Shown here piece by piece: positions 47,111 to 58,901 of a stretch of DNA of 64,000 bases. The DNA is taken from assembly GCA_027943335.1 (NCBI GenBank), contig BSBK01008428.1:1056501-1120500 (forward strand), in the 5' to 3' direction. Below the pieces are notes generated by a model, which worked only from the letters and a program-made list of their open reading frames with translations, had not been told where the DNA came from and did no database searches. Each line of letters starts with the position of its first letter. Positions within the stretch are counted from its first letter, which is position 1. The stretch is from Chamaecyparis obtusa (lineage: Eukaryota > Streptophyta > Pinopsida > Cupressales > Cupressaceae). A program made the translations under genes and the position numbers.

Positions 47111-47844
47111 CCATCTAGACCTCATTTGTACAGATCATGACCAATCATGACATATCAAGAGGCATTTTGGATAAGGTATCTCTTTTCATTTCGGTTAAAG
47201 GTATCAGGAATGATTTGGTCTTTGAGATAGGAGAATAGGTTTTTATATCTAGATGAATCATGACCAACAACAATGCAGATCATGCGGGTTTCAGTGGAAT
47301 CATATGCAGGATAAGATAGTGCTTCCACTAGGAACTCATAGCGTAGCTCATGTTTAGGCTACTATAATAGTGTAGATAGCGTTGCCATTGCATCGACAGC
47401 CTTATTCTCTATTCTAGGTATTTTATCAAATGAGATAGATATGAAATACTTCTTTAGATCATCTACCATTATTTTATATGGAATGAGATTTTCATCTTTA
47501 GTTTGGTACACATCATTAACTTGATGGATAACAAGTTGGGAATCTCCATGAATGTGTAACTATGTCACTCTCCACTCAATTGCTAGTTTCATGCCATTAA
47601 GAAGGGCTTCATATTCTACAATATTGTTCGTGCAAGGGAAATTTAATCTGAATGCTTTGGGTATGGAGTATCCTTGAGGAGTTATAAATAATATGCCTGC
47701 TCCTGATCCATTCTGTGTATAGGAGCCATCAAAGAATAACTACCATTCTCTAGAAGAAAGAGTCATGATAGAGGAATCTGGAAATTCCATTTGCATTGGT
47801 GTATCATCAATCATAGGTGCATTTGCTAATTGATCAGCAATAAC
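47111..47844 (-). pseudogene. Element C second RNase H (after RT-RNase H)
   Basis: The acidic motifs are L-F-F-D-G-S, V-E-Y-E-A-L-L-N-G, H-G-D-S-Q-L-V and A-V-D-A-M-A. It is the same RNase H type that element A carries upstream of RT. TAG lies just before the first motif (near 47740). This is the expected position for the Tat lineage. About 250 bases of linker follow before integrase. Confidence 0.8.
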
Positions 47845-49410
47845 CTATCCTTTTATAGCTTTTCTTTCAACATATTCAATGTCAAATTCACTTAAGAGCA
47901 TGACCCATTTGGCTAATCTACTTGTGAGGGAAGCTTTGCTTAGTAGGTATTTTAGTGGATCAATCTTAGCTACCAAATGTGTGGTATGTGCCAACATATA
48001 ATGTCTCAGTTTTTGTGATGCAAAGATCATAGCTAGACAAGCCTTCTCAATCATAGAATAATTCTTTTCGTATGCCACCAATGTCCTGCTGATATAGTAT
48101 ATAGCTCTTTCCTTTTTGTTCTCATCATGTTGCGCTAGCAATGCCCCTAGTGATGTATCTATAGCGGAGACATATAAGATCAAAGGCTTCCTTTGAATGG
48201 GAGGCATCAAGATAGGAGGATTTGATAGATACTTCTTGATATGGTTAAAGTTGTTCTCACATTCTTCATTCCACGCAAATGTCACACCTTTATGTAATGT
48301 TTTTGTAAAAGGTTGTGATATGTCTGCTAGTTGAGATATGAAGCATCTGATAGATTGAAATCTTCCTTGCAATGTCCTCATTTGACTGATGTTCTTGGGA
48401 GGTTGCATCTCCATGATAGCCTTTACTTTAGCTAGATCAACTTCAATTCCTTTCTTTGAGACTATGTATCCTAAGAGCTTTCTAGAAGTGACACCGAAAG
48501 CACACTTCTTAGGATTTAGTCTAAGACTAAATTTTTCCATTTTGTCTAGTATCTTGCTCAAGTCATTTAGATGTTCAATTCTAATCATAGATTTTGCTAA
48601 AGTATCATCAACATAATCCTCCATAGTCCTATGCATCATGTCATGAAAAATATATGTCATAGCTCTCTGATATGTAGCACCAGCATTCTTAAGCCCAAAT
48701 GGCATGATATTCCAGTAGAAGGTACCCCATGCACATGTGAAAGCAGTTTTCTCTTGATCCTCTGGAGCAATTTTTATTTGATTATATCCAAAAAAACCAT
48801 CCATTAAAGAATACATCTCAAAGCCCGCAGTCATGTCCACTATCATGTCAATGTTACGTAGTGGAAAATCATCCTTAGGGCATGCTCTATTTACATCTCT
48901 AAAGTTAGTACACACTCTGATTGATTTATCTAGTTTTGAAACAAGTACAATATTAGAGATCCATTTTGCATAATCAATAACTTGGATGAATCTGGCTTTT
49001 AGTAGTTTCTCTAATTCAGCTTTTACCAAGAGTGCAACATGAGGATGCATCTTCCTTAATTTTTGTTTAACTGGTTTTACTCCAGGAGCAATAGATAGAT
49101 GGTGCATTATAAGATTAGGATCCAACCCTAGCATATATAAATATTTCCATGCAAAGTTGATTTTCTTCTCTATTAGGAATGTTGTAAATTTTTGCCTTTC
49201 TTCTTCTGATAAAGATTGTGCTACATGAATCAATTGTGGTTCTGTTGTTGTTCCCGAGTTGATAGATTGAGTGGGCTTAATTAGAACTAGAGATCTATCC
49301 TGTAAATGACTCAGAAGGACATCAAATATCTCATCCTTAGGCACCTCAGAGAGGTTTTCACCTTTTGATATGTCTTTTATTTTTACTTTTGTAGGTTCTG
49401 AGACTGCCAC
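47845..49410 (-). pseudogene. Element C reverse transcriptase and first RNase H
   Basis: An uninterrupted 521-codon frame. RT motifs in order: R-V-C-T-N-F-R-D-V-N, S-L-M-D-G-F-F-G-Y-N-Q, M-P-F-G-L-K-N-A-G-A-T-Y-Q-R and catalytic Y-V-D-D. The thumb/connection has F-Q-S-I-R-C-F-I-S. RNase H follows with A-I-Y-Y-I-S-R-T-L and Y-S-M-I-E-K-A-C-L-A. The frame ends at a TAG where K-G-Q would be expected. This is the longest intact retroelement ORF in the window. Its N-terminus shares V-K-I-K-D-I-S-K-G-E-N-L-S with B. Confidence 0.92.
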
Positions 49411-50958
49411 AAAGTGGTTTTCACCCTCAAAACTCCTTTTCTTTTTATTCTTATTTTTATTTTACTGACTAAGATACTTGATGTCCGACTCCATCATGCT
49501 AACACTCAGTTCACTGATGAAATTCCTCATAGGCTCAACTGCATTGAGGTAGCAAGCAAGGGCATAGTCATTCGGGAAGGTATAAATACCATGGCTCGGG
49601 TTTGTAGAGGTTTGATCAAGAAGTTTAGGATGTTGGATAGTCAAAGTGGTGAAAGATTGGGAAAGAGTGTTTACGGATATGGATCTATCATCATCAGTCC
49701 TAACCCAATGCTTGAGTTCAAAGGTGATATTACAACTTAAGACATTCAATTCATGAATAGGCTCAATGTCATTGTGATAGTCCACTTTAGCCGTCGGTGG
49801 ATCAGACTCGATAAGTTCATCATTTCACTCTAGACTTACGTTGGGTTTAGGTTCATATTGGTGAATAACATCAACATGTTTCTCTGTAATAAGCTCATCT
49901 TCTTCTGGAATGGCTCCCCATTCGTAGTCATTAGAATCTTCATCTATGCCTCTAGGAAATCTAAGAACATGAGTAAAGTCAGGATGAATACCCCAAGAAG
50001 GGTTACCCTCAGATTTTGATTTGAATTCATACTCATGAGAATCTATCTCAAAATAACTACCACCTTCCTCTTTGTCTATTTAATTGTCTTTGAGATTAGC
50101 TGGTTCTTGTGGTGCAACTATCTCTTGCTTTATAGTAGGTTCTTATGTTTCTACTACATTAATTCTTTTGATTGGATCATCTTCAGCATCAAGGAGGTCT
50201 TTTATTTCTTTAGGAAAATGCTCATAAGGAATGAGCTCATTAGTGGCATCTGAATCATCACTATCAGATTGTTCAATTATTTCCCCTTTTAGTTGATTTG
50301 CTACAAAAGGCTCAATTTGTTCTAGAACATGTGGGGAGTTCTTGCTAAGACAAAAAGGCCTCTTTGTGTATCCTAGACCTGTTGTATTCTTGTTGGCTCA
50401 ACCATGATGTTCAAGAGGTGACAAAAGACCTTTACCCTGTAGTCCTAGAGGTCCTTTTCCTTTATATCCCATCTTAGCTATCAGTTTATCCCCTGGGCCA
50501 TATGACTTAGAAGGAACCTTCAATACTTTAGAGTCACTAGATGGAACAACCTGGGATTCAGGTTCATCTTTGTAGATCCATGTAAGTACAGCTTCATCTT
50601 CCTCAAATTCTTGTTTAGGTACTTTCTCTGCAAAAAATTTTCCTTTATATGCCTCAAGAGGTTCCTTAGATTCTAGTTTGGACTATTTTAGAGCTTGCCC
50701 ATAAGACTTAGGCGAGATAGGGAGAGATGTCAAAGACTAGACTGGCTCTATATTATATTCTCCCATACCATTTTCTTTGATATTGACCTCTTTTGCAATA
50801 TCTTCCATCTTAGATGTGGATGCTACATCTATTTGCTTAATGGAAGATTCTCTGTTATTAGGAACAAGTTTATCCGCATTTTCCTTCAAGGTATTACAAG
50901 TTGTTGACACGTCAGCTGGAATGGTTACCTCTACTCTGTCACAAGGAAATTTCAAGCA
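49411..50958 (-). pseudogene. Element C protease-RT linker with G-patch
   Basis: At about 50490-50400 on -, K-M-G-Y-K-G-K-G-P-L-G then G-L-L-S-P-L-E fits a G-patch, at the same place as in element B. The rest is acidic and partly broken (stops near 50390, 50145 and 49830). The segment 49785-49462 is similar to B 16501-16740 (N-D-Y-A-L-A-C-Y-L-N-A). A G-patch may bind RNA or stimulate a helicase; its role in Tat elements is not known to me. Confidence 0.7.
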
Positions 50959-51380
50959 CTAATGGTATGTAGAAGGAATAGCTTTCATTTCATGTATCCA
51001 GGGTCTCCCTAGAAGGATGTTGTAAGCCAAAGGTATATCAAGAACTTGACATAGAGTATCTCTGATGACAGGACCTATTTTGATAGGCAGGACAATTGTT
51101 CCCTTGGAGGATCTTTCTTCTTCATCATATGCTTTGATAGTTATTTTCTTTCTAGGATCAATGGTCATTTCTGAAAATCCCAATTGTGTGATCAAGCTGT
51201 AAGAACAAATATTCAGACTAGCGCCTCCATCTATCAACACATGTTTGACATGATAGTTTTGGATCAAGACTTCTATATGAAAGGGTTGGTTATGCGGATG
51301 ACTCAATGAGTTATCATCAACCTCAAAAAAGGAGATATACTGTGGAGATGTAAGATGACCAACCATAGCCTAGAATCTGT
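50959..51380 (-). pseudogene. Element C aspartic protease
   Basis: Active site L-I-D-G-G-A-S-L-N, a known variant in Tat elements, then I-T-I-K-A-Y-D-E-E-E-R and Y-N-I-L-L-G-R-P-W. No stop inside the domain. It would cleave the polyprotein. It is preceded by M-V-G-H-L-T-S-P, also in B. Confidence 0.85.
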
Positions 51381-53220
51381 CTAAATCAAGGTTATCAGGA
51401 ACATTGGATCTGAGCAGAGGTTTGTCTAGAATGGCTCTATGAGCTGGAGATATCCGAAGCAACTCAAACATGGAGATTTTTACATTAGTATGTTGGAGTT
51501 GTTGAATGATACTGTACGAAGTAGGCCTCGTGTCCTTAGGATTTGAAGATTTAGATGTTGTCCTCTATTTAGAAGCAGAAGATAGATTGAAAGGCACCTT
51601 AGGGACATTTGATTGATCTGGGATTTGTCCTTGTAGGTGTGCCTAAGCTTGTGATCGAGTAACTGCGTTAGCTGATTGATTTTCTCTATCTCTTCTTACA
51701 ATTATGATGACATTGCAATGTTCAGATAGGCTTGGTTCAACCATATTGATAATAGTATTATTTCCAAGATAGGCATAATTGACCTTAGCACCCACATTAG
51801 GCTGAGAAGATGAATCTCCTTGGCTATGCTTCGAAAATGGTTTGGTGAATGTTGTGTGATCATTATTGCTTTTAGGATTATCAATCATGATTTCTCCATT
51901 ATCAATCTTGTCTTGAATGGTATGCTTCAAGCGCAAGCAGTTATTAGTTTTGTGACCTTTACCCCGATGGAAATCATAGAATTCATTCTCTCTCCACCAT
52001 TTTGGCTTAGGGTCAGGATCAGATTATCGGATCTCAGGCAAAGAGATGATGTTATTAACCAGTAGAGTTCTCATAGCTGATTCCAAAGATTCTCCAAGAG
52101 GAGTGAACTTTCATTTATTATCAACGGACCAAGATTTGTATCTTGGCTTCTTTTGAGATGATTCAGACACCTTTTGTTCTGAAGCTTTGATGGCTTGGGT
52201 ACCAATGGTTAGATTGAAAGCAGGTGCCTTAGATGGGGCATGGAGATTATCAACAACACCATCTATGATGATGCCCTTACTCTTGTTCCAATTTTTGTTC
52301 TTGTCCTTAGAACTAGATTCATACTTGTCCTTTTGAAGTGTGACGTCTCCCTTTTTCACAAGTACTTTTTCAATTTTGATTGCATTATCTACCATCTTGT
52401 CAAAAGATGTATGATTTTGCATTTGTAAAGGGTAGTTGATTTTTGGAACAAGATTGTTGATGAGGATTTCTAGCTTCTCAGTTTTTGGAATAGGCCTAGC
52501 ATATAGAGAGAATTTCTTTCTCCATCTTTTGAGAAATGTCAGGAATGGTTCTCCTGGATATTGTTTGAGATTGCAGATATCAATCATGGTGACTAGATGT
52601 TGGATGTTGTAGGAGTATTACTAATAGAACAATTTTATCAACTCCTCAAAGGTTTTGATTATAGGAGGCATCCTAGAGAACCAATGAATGGCTGCCCCTC
52701 CCAGAGATTGAGGGAAAAGATGCATCAGATAGGTCAGTTCGTGCATGAACTCCATAGATTGAGTACAAAATTCTCTGACATGATCTTGAGGATCAGATTT
52801 TTCATCATACTTATCATATTTTGGCATTTCCACCCTCTTAGGGAATGGTGGCATATACAAGTCTTTATCGAATGGAAAAGGACATAGGGCCTCCATGGAG
52901 AACTCCTTAGGTTCTTTTTCTTTTTCCATTTTGTTAAGTTTTACTTGCATGGTGTGCATTTGTTTCATCATAGCCGAAATAGGAGTTTCTTCCTCATGTG
53001 TAATGATATCTTCCACATTAAAGTTGGGAGGAAGTTTAGCTCCTTGATGAGCTAACTCTAGAAAGTATGTTTCTCTATCTTCTTTCAAGAAATGTTTCAT
53101 CATTCTTTTGAAGTTATCATCATTTTGATATTGAGCAATTTCAGCAGGTGTAGGTTCTTGATCCATACCATGTTGAGATTGAGCTCTTTGAGAGCCATGG
53201 TTTGTCCCAACTTGAGACAT
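51381..53220 (-). pseudogene. gag: Element C gag
   Basis: Starts at 53220 with a Gln/His-rich segment. The Gag core (P-F-P-F-D-K-D-L-Y-M-P-P-F-P-K, D-P-Q-D-H-V, H-W-F-S-R-M-P) runs to 52621. After a frame change the distal part (52587-52111) has P-G-E-P-F-L-T-F-L-K-R-W. A knuckle-like F-Y-D-F-H-R-G-K-G-H-K-T-N-N-C lies near 51960, its first Cys lost. TGA (near 52111) and TAA (near 52025) interrupt the later part. Element B's Gag is a close relative. Confidence 0.85.
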
Positions 53221-55737
53221 GTTAGGAGTTTTAGGGCTCCCTGGGATAGATCGAGGAGGAGTTAGTTGATTACCTCCATGAGTTGATGGAGGGGGTATGT
53301 AACCAATTTTTAATCGAAAGTTCCCAAGACCATCATCTTCATAAAGACTATAATTGTAGAGTTGTTCAAGAGTCAGACCCTAGATATGAGTCAAAGGTAA
53401 GGTATGAGATGTTTCCCCTGATTTCTTGTGAGAGGAAGCTCTAGTTTCCACCATTAACCTTGGGTGAAGCAAAAGAATACGATGGAGACAACTGAAGAAT
53501 GAATTGATTCAAGAAGATCAGATGATGCAACCTTGTCAAGGTTTGATTGATTGAAGCTTAGATTGGATGTAAATGAAGGAGACTATGCCCTGGATGTATG
53601 GGTAGATGCCCAAAAGATAGCGGACATGAGTTCACAACACTTAGTTGTTTTGAAGATGGATTGAAGATTGATAGTTATGACAAGGTTTTGACACAAGATG
53701 AAAAAGATTAAAATCAATTAAATAGAAGGTTGAATCAGATTCAAAAGGCCACTTTAGGAAAATGATTGGATTCACTCTAGTTTTTGTTCTATTCCTGACA
53801 CAGTGATTTTCTTGACAGACTCTAGAAATAGGCTGTAAAAGCTGGGTCTCTGACAGTTTTGACAACTTTCTGACAATTTTCCAAAATTTCTCAAATGACT
53901 TTCTACAGGCTCGTATGACAGTGGGTAGGATATGAAACAATAGTTGACAAACTCGTATGACTATTGCAAAACTCGCATGATAATTGATAGTAGGGTTTTT
54001 GACTTTTTTTAATTGACTAGCAGTAAAACTCGTACGACAATATACCAGCTACCATATGACAATTAGGGGGTCATGAAATGACAATAGCCAAAATTTGTAT
54101 GACTTTCTGACTTTACAAGATGACTTTTGACTCCAGAACGGTGTTTGACATCAGATTTTGCAATTTTTAGGTTTTCAGTTTCAAGTTCTTCACAAAATTA
54201 TCTGTCCAGATTTGAAGATTGTACTAAATTGATTCGTTCTTAGTAACCAGATAAATAAATAGGCATGTAAAATAGCAAGCAAGTGATTTCAAGCATGTCT
54301 GAAAATAATGAACAGGGGACAAAGCAACCCTACGCATGAACAACCAAGTGAGTGAATGTGCTAATCCCTAGGAGTGTTAACAGTGTATGTTCCAAAAAGT
54401 TTTGCAATAATGCACATATTCCTAGAAAATGAAAATTTGGCCTCACTAGAGTTTGTAGTAATGGTCTGAGTCTGCAACTTTTGTGATCTCAAGAGGGTGA
54501 ACTCCAATCCAGGTGCACCGAGGTTTTGACATAGTCCGAGAAATTAATCAATCAGGAGCTGCTAGGGAGATCTGACAGCCCAACAAGAGACCACACCTGT
54601 GAATATTTCCTCCACAAGGATATTTATATAGCAGTTGTTGCTACCAGGGCGAAAATGGCTATTACCACTTGAGGTTCCGTCAACGTGGTTTACCCAATTA
54701 AGGGAATGTCCACTATAGTTAACCCTATCTAAAGGTGACTAACAAAAGATACCACATGGAGACTAGTTCCAGATTCAAGGATTTGAGTTTCTGATACTAC
54801 CCAAAAAGGGAGTAGAGCATAGTCCTCTAGCCTTTTCACTTTTAACCCAAACAAAGTAGATAGATTAATCCGACACAATAAGACCAAGATTATCTCACAA
54901 AGATCTATGATGTCAACCACTTATGATCTATCAACCTCTCCGGAGAGAGAATGTATCAATCAGAAGCTGAAGATGCACAAATCTAGTAGAATGTGAGACG
55001 CTCTCAGTAACCTCCCTACCTACAAGGGTTCCTTCATTGAGAAGAGTTTCGCTGGAAACCCACTCTCTCAAGAACTATAAATAGTGTTCATAGGGCCTAT
55101 TTACTATGTGTAACAAAGATGCTAAAAATAAAATCTATGTTCATTTTTATAGCCCAAAATGAAATTTGTGATATGAAAGCAATAAAAGGTCACACAAGCC
55201 AGACACGTGAGATGTTTGTTTTAGTCCAAATCAAAACATTATCAGCTGAGAAGATTACTTGAATTCCTCACAATGTGCTTAGTATATTTTTACCTATTTT
55301 TAGCAACTCTCACACTTTTCCCAATCAAAATCAGTAGAAATCGATCAGAAACAACAAATTTCAATTGTTAATGTTAGCTATCAGTCCAAATCTAGAAATC
55401 AAATCTGGAAAACTGGCTGAAAAAGTGAAATGACAATTGAAACCTGGCACTGAAACTCATACAATAGTGGGTCACCTCCCAGACGACAATCCAGAAACTC
55501 ATATGACAATGGGTATCAGATCATATGACAACAGAGCTTCCAAATGACATTGTGTTTCTGATGGTATGATCCTCGATCAAATCAACTATCGTATGACAGT
55601 GGATCCTTCCTAGTATGAGTTTCTGACAAAACTCATACAAAAATTGTACGGACAAAAATTAAAAATTGCAGCTTGGAATAGAAAATGACAAGAAGATGAT
55701 AGAAATTGATATAAATTGAATGGAAACCCATTTCAGG
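53221..55737 (-). other. Element C 5' leader
   Basis: About 2.5 kb between primer site and gag, without a supported gene. Words of the type ACTCGTATGAC cluster at 53910-54110 and 55440-55660; the same words fill the antisense intron at the other end of the element. The sequence just before gag could include a short leader peptide or intron, which I cannot decide. Confidence 0.55.
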
Positions 55738-55755
55738 GCCCCACGGTGGGCGCCA
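55738..55755 (-). other. Primer-binding site of element C (tRNA-Lys type)
   Basis: On - TGGCGCCCACCGTGGGGC, four bases after the LTR. It complements the 3' end of plant tRNA-Lys(CUU), as I recall that tRNA, including CCA. Confidence 0.75.
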
Positions 55756-55759
55756 AAAA

Positions 55760-57005
55760 TGTGTGTGTAAATTTTGTACCTAGCTGTAGACACAACACTT
55801 CAGTAAAACATTAGAGGTTAGTTAAAATCAAAATCATGCAGTGAAATGGAAACTAATCTAACCAGGTGATTTACTGCCTTCTAGTAGGTGTGAGTATGAT
55901 ATTCTCAAATTGGACCAAGATCAGTGACCTTGACAACACCTAAACCAAGGATTTGAATGCAAAATCTACATATGAGATGAATGCAAATTAATCTATTTTT
56001 TTTATTTTCTATGCGATAAGATGAAATAAATTGATATGAATCTATTCTATATGAGAAACTAATATGACATGCAATTAATCTAACAATGATATGCTAAATG
56101 ATATGAATGCTCAAAAATAATGAAAATCCCACAACAGCTTTGATTTGCAAAGATTGATTCTCCGATCACCAATTCGCTAGCGTGAGGATGCAATTCGTGG
56201 ATGGATCAAAATGAAGAGTTGAGGCCTTAATTTATAGAAATCCAGGACTTTGGAGGTGCATGGAAAAAGCCATAAATCACTCTTGATGAACTCAGGTTGA
56301 TTTTTGAGTTATCAAGAATTTAGAGATAGATTAACTCACAAAATCATGCAAATCAACTTTTTGATTTAAATCAGAAGTTGAGATCAACTTTCATCTCAAA
56401 AGAGAGTTGAGTTTATTTTTAAAACAACTTGAATTGATTTTCTAATTTAAAGTTTAACTATTTTTTGGATGTGCATAATTAATTATGAATTAATTAAATA
56501 AATAAAGTGATTTATCCTCAACTTAACTGATTTTTAAAAAATAAAACAATTGATTTATAGGTTAATCAATTATTAAATCAAACTTTTATTCAAAAACTAT
56601 ATTATTAAATATGACAATTGACATTAATTAATTAAATAAGAATTTAATCAATTATTCATAGGATATTTGATTTATTGTCAAAATGAAATAATACAATTTA
56701 GGAATAAATATAATTAAATCTAATTAAATAATTAAGTGGCAGTATTAAATCTAATTAATTAAATATTCAGAATATTCAATTAATCAAACATTAGGATAAA
56801 TAGGATTTATCACCAAATAATCATTAACTTAAAGATAATTAGGATAAATAGGAATAAGGAATATTCCCCGATGCAAAATTTAGGATAATCAATTAAGATT
56901 CGGTAATGTGCCGATGTGCCTTAGGTTAGGACTTTGATGTCAATTTCGTTCGATGTGTCAATATAGGAGGTTAATGAACCTATAGCCCATTTTTGGGGTA
57001 TTACA
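55760..57005 (-). repeat. Element C 5' LTR
   Basis: 1246 bases, the partner of 39226-40471, directly next to the primer site on its left and to the ATGTA duplication on its right. Confidence 0.93.
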
Positions 57006-58080
57006 ATGTACAGTGTTTTAGTATATGTGAGAAAGAAGTTGTGTAGAAGGAATTATGTACACCTTATATCTAAGGTCACAAGATTTCATATTGTTGTTTG
57101 CATGAATAGCTCTATTTTGGTGAAGACTGGTTACATAATAGTGACAAAGGAATATGACCAATATGGTCTCTGAGTTTTTGGGATAACTTGGATGCGAGCA
57201 TGATTAATGGTGTGCAAGCTTAAGGTATGACATAAGACACATGGGAGTACATTATATGATACTCTTGGGTCACTAGGATCGTTGTGATGTTAGTTGTGAT
57301 GTGTGGACTTGTGAAGACCTATTTGGGGCTGACCAGAGGAGATAACGTATTTAGTGGATGGTGAGTGTGAATTATGGATCTTGGTGCATAAATAATGATT
57401 TGTATTTGTCATTTACTTGTTTAAGGTATTGTGTGTATCTTAGCAAGGGTCTATGTAATTGTTTGTGCATTGGGGAAGTCTTAACAGGCCGACCTAATTG
57501 ATTATTGTAACTTGTATAAAGGAAAGTCATTCCTTGTTGTACTATGAATGTATGTATGGAGACTACGAGCATGTGGATGCAAATTTTTTAGTATGTAAAG
57601 AAGTGATTATGCTTGTAATGCACTTCATTGGAACTGTATAGGCAAAGTACATTTCTATTAGTCATTTCATTGTTATAAAGTATGCTTTCATACTTTTCTT
57701 TGGACAGTGGATCCAGAAGGTGGGTTTAACCTTCACATTTAGGCAGTGTGTTAGAGAAGTGAGCTCTTCATTTCATTCAACTCCTAACAGGGTATGTTCT
57801 TTAATAGGGACTTTGTACTAGATGTAATAATTAGCTTCTCATAGGGCTAGATCTCCTAACATGGATACTATACTTCTAGTGCATTATTTGTGGGCATCAT
57901 TCCCACTAGGATTTTTCCCTTAACATGATTTTCCTCGAAAACAAATAATTGTGTTATGGTGTTGTTCTTGAAGTGTTCAAATTTGCATAAACTAATTTTT
58001 TTATAAGTTTAAAGTTTAAATATTTGGCACACAATTGATTCACCCCCCCTCTCAGTTGTGTTATTCCTTAACAACACAAC

Positions 58081-58890
58081 ACAAGATTAAAAAAAGAAAA
58101 GAAACTAAGCACACTACTATAACTCTTTCAAGATCTTAACAGCTTTGAGGTCCATGTTTATATATCCAGTTATGTATGTTGACCACTTTCTACACATATT
58201 TCTTTTGAGCAACACATGGTTTATTGGAGTGGATATGAGTACGAGCACTTAGTGTTTGATGAGTCCAATAAGTGTCATGTACCTTTAACCATTGAAAAAT
58301 ATTCACATTATTAACCTTTTCATTCAAAACACAAATGCCTTCAACACTATTTTCAATCATGGTTTCGCTCACCTACATAAGCCTCTTAAGGTTCTGTTGA
58401 ATCTTCTAGGTTTTCTTCTCTCAAGCTTTAATATGATGCTCATAGTAATTTTTCAACAAGCTAACATCTTTAGCCAATTCTTCCAAGACAACCAACATCA
58501 TGTTATTCTCTTCATTTTTGTTGGAAGATCCTCACCCCCATCCTTAGCCTTCATCTTGTCCTACAAAGAACAAAGCCTCACATGTATCTAATTAATCTCC
58601 AAAAGAACTACTTGGATAACTTAAACTGATTCATAACAATATCTCTGGCCAACTGAAGCACATTATAGATTTTTTGCTTATTAACTTATTGAAATTGAAG
58701 TCCTCATATAGTAAATGTGAGGCACTTAATCATCATGGGTTGGGATTGTTTCCTAGAGTCATCATGGAGCGAGACCTCTTGTTGGTTTTTAGCAATTTCT
58801 CTATTTATTTTTGGTTGGAAAAATAGGTCTAGTGAATATTTAGGTGTTTGAGTCTTAGAAATTTAAAATTTATTCTTATGTTACTTTTTT
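58081..58890 (-). other. Gag-like fragment? and flank
   Basis: Read on -, 58640-58130 gives a broken, charged sequence with M-K-R-I-T-M-M-L-V-V-L-E-E-L and several stops, similar in style to Gag coiled-coil regions. No motif proves it. Likely an old retroelement piece. Confidence 0.25.
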
Positions 58891-58901
58891 GCACCTATGT
58901 T
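58891..58901. repeat. Target-site duplication of non-LTR copy 3 (left); partner at 60623-60633
   Basis: GCACCTATGTT at both ends. Confidence 0.85.

Larger units (their letters stand above)
39226..57005 (-). mobile_element. Element C: structurally complete Tat-type Ty3-gypsy element with antisense gene
   Basis: About 17.8 kb with two 1246-bp LTRs, five-base target duplications, a tRNA-Lys-type primer site and a polypurine tract. On - the order is gag, protease, G-patch linker, RT, RNase H, second RNase H, integrase, which is the known Tat/Ogre order. Between integrase and the 3' LTR a gene lies on the opposite (+) strand. Coding regions carry several stops, so the copy is not autonomous. LTRs differ by a few percent by eye. 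Confidence 0.93.
38025..58080. repeat. Probable solo Copia-like LTR, interrupted by copy 2 and element C
   Basis: The pieces 38025-38098, 39166-39225 and 57011-58080 join into about 1.2 kb once the insertions and one copy of each target duplication are removed. It begins TGTTGGAATTG and ends near 'ttaacaaca'. Near the end are 'ttcaccccccctctcag' and 'cccactaggatttttccc', phrases common at the 3' end of plant Copia LTRs. No primer site follows, and there is no internal region on either side. The low-complexity ACAACAC flanks prevent a clear target duplication. Confidence 0.5.
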
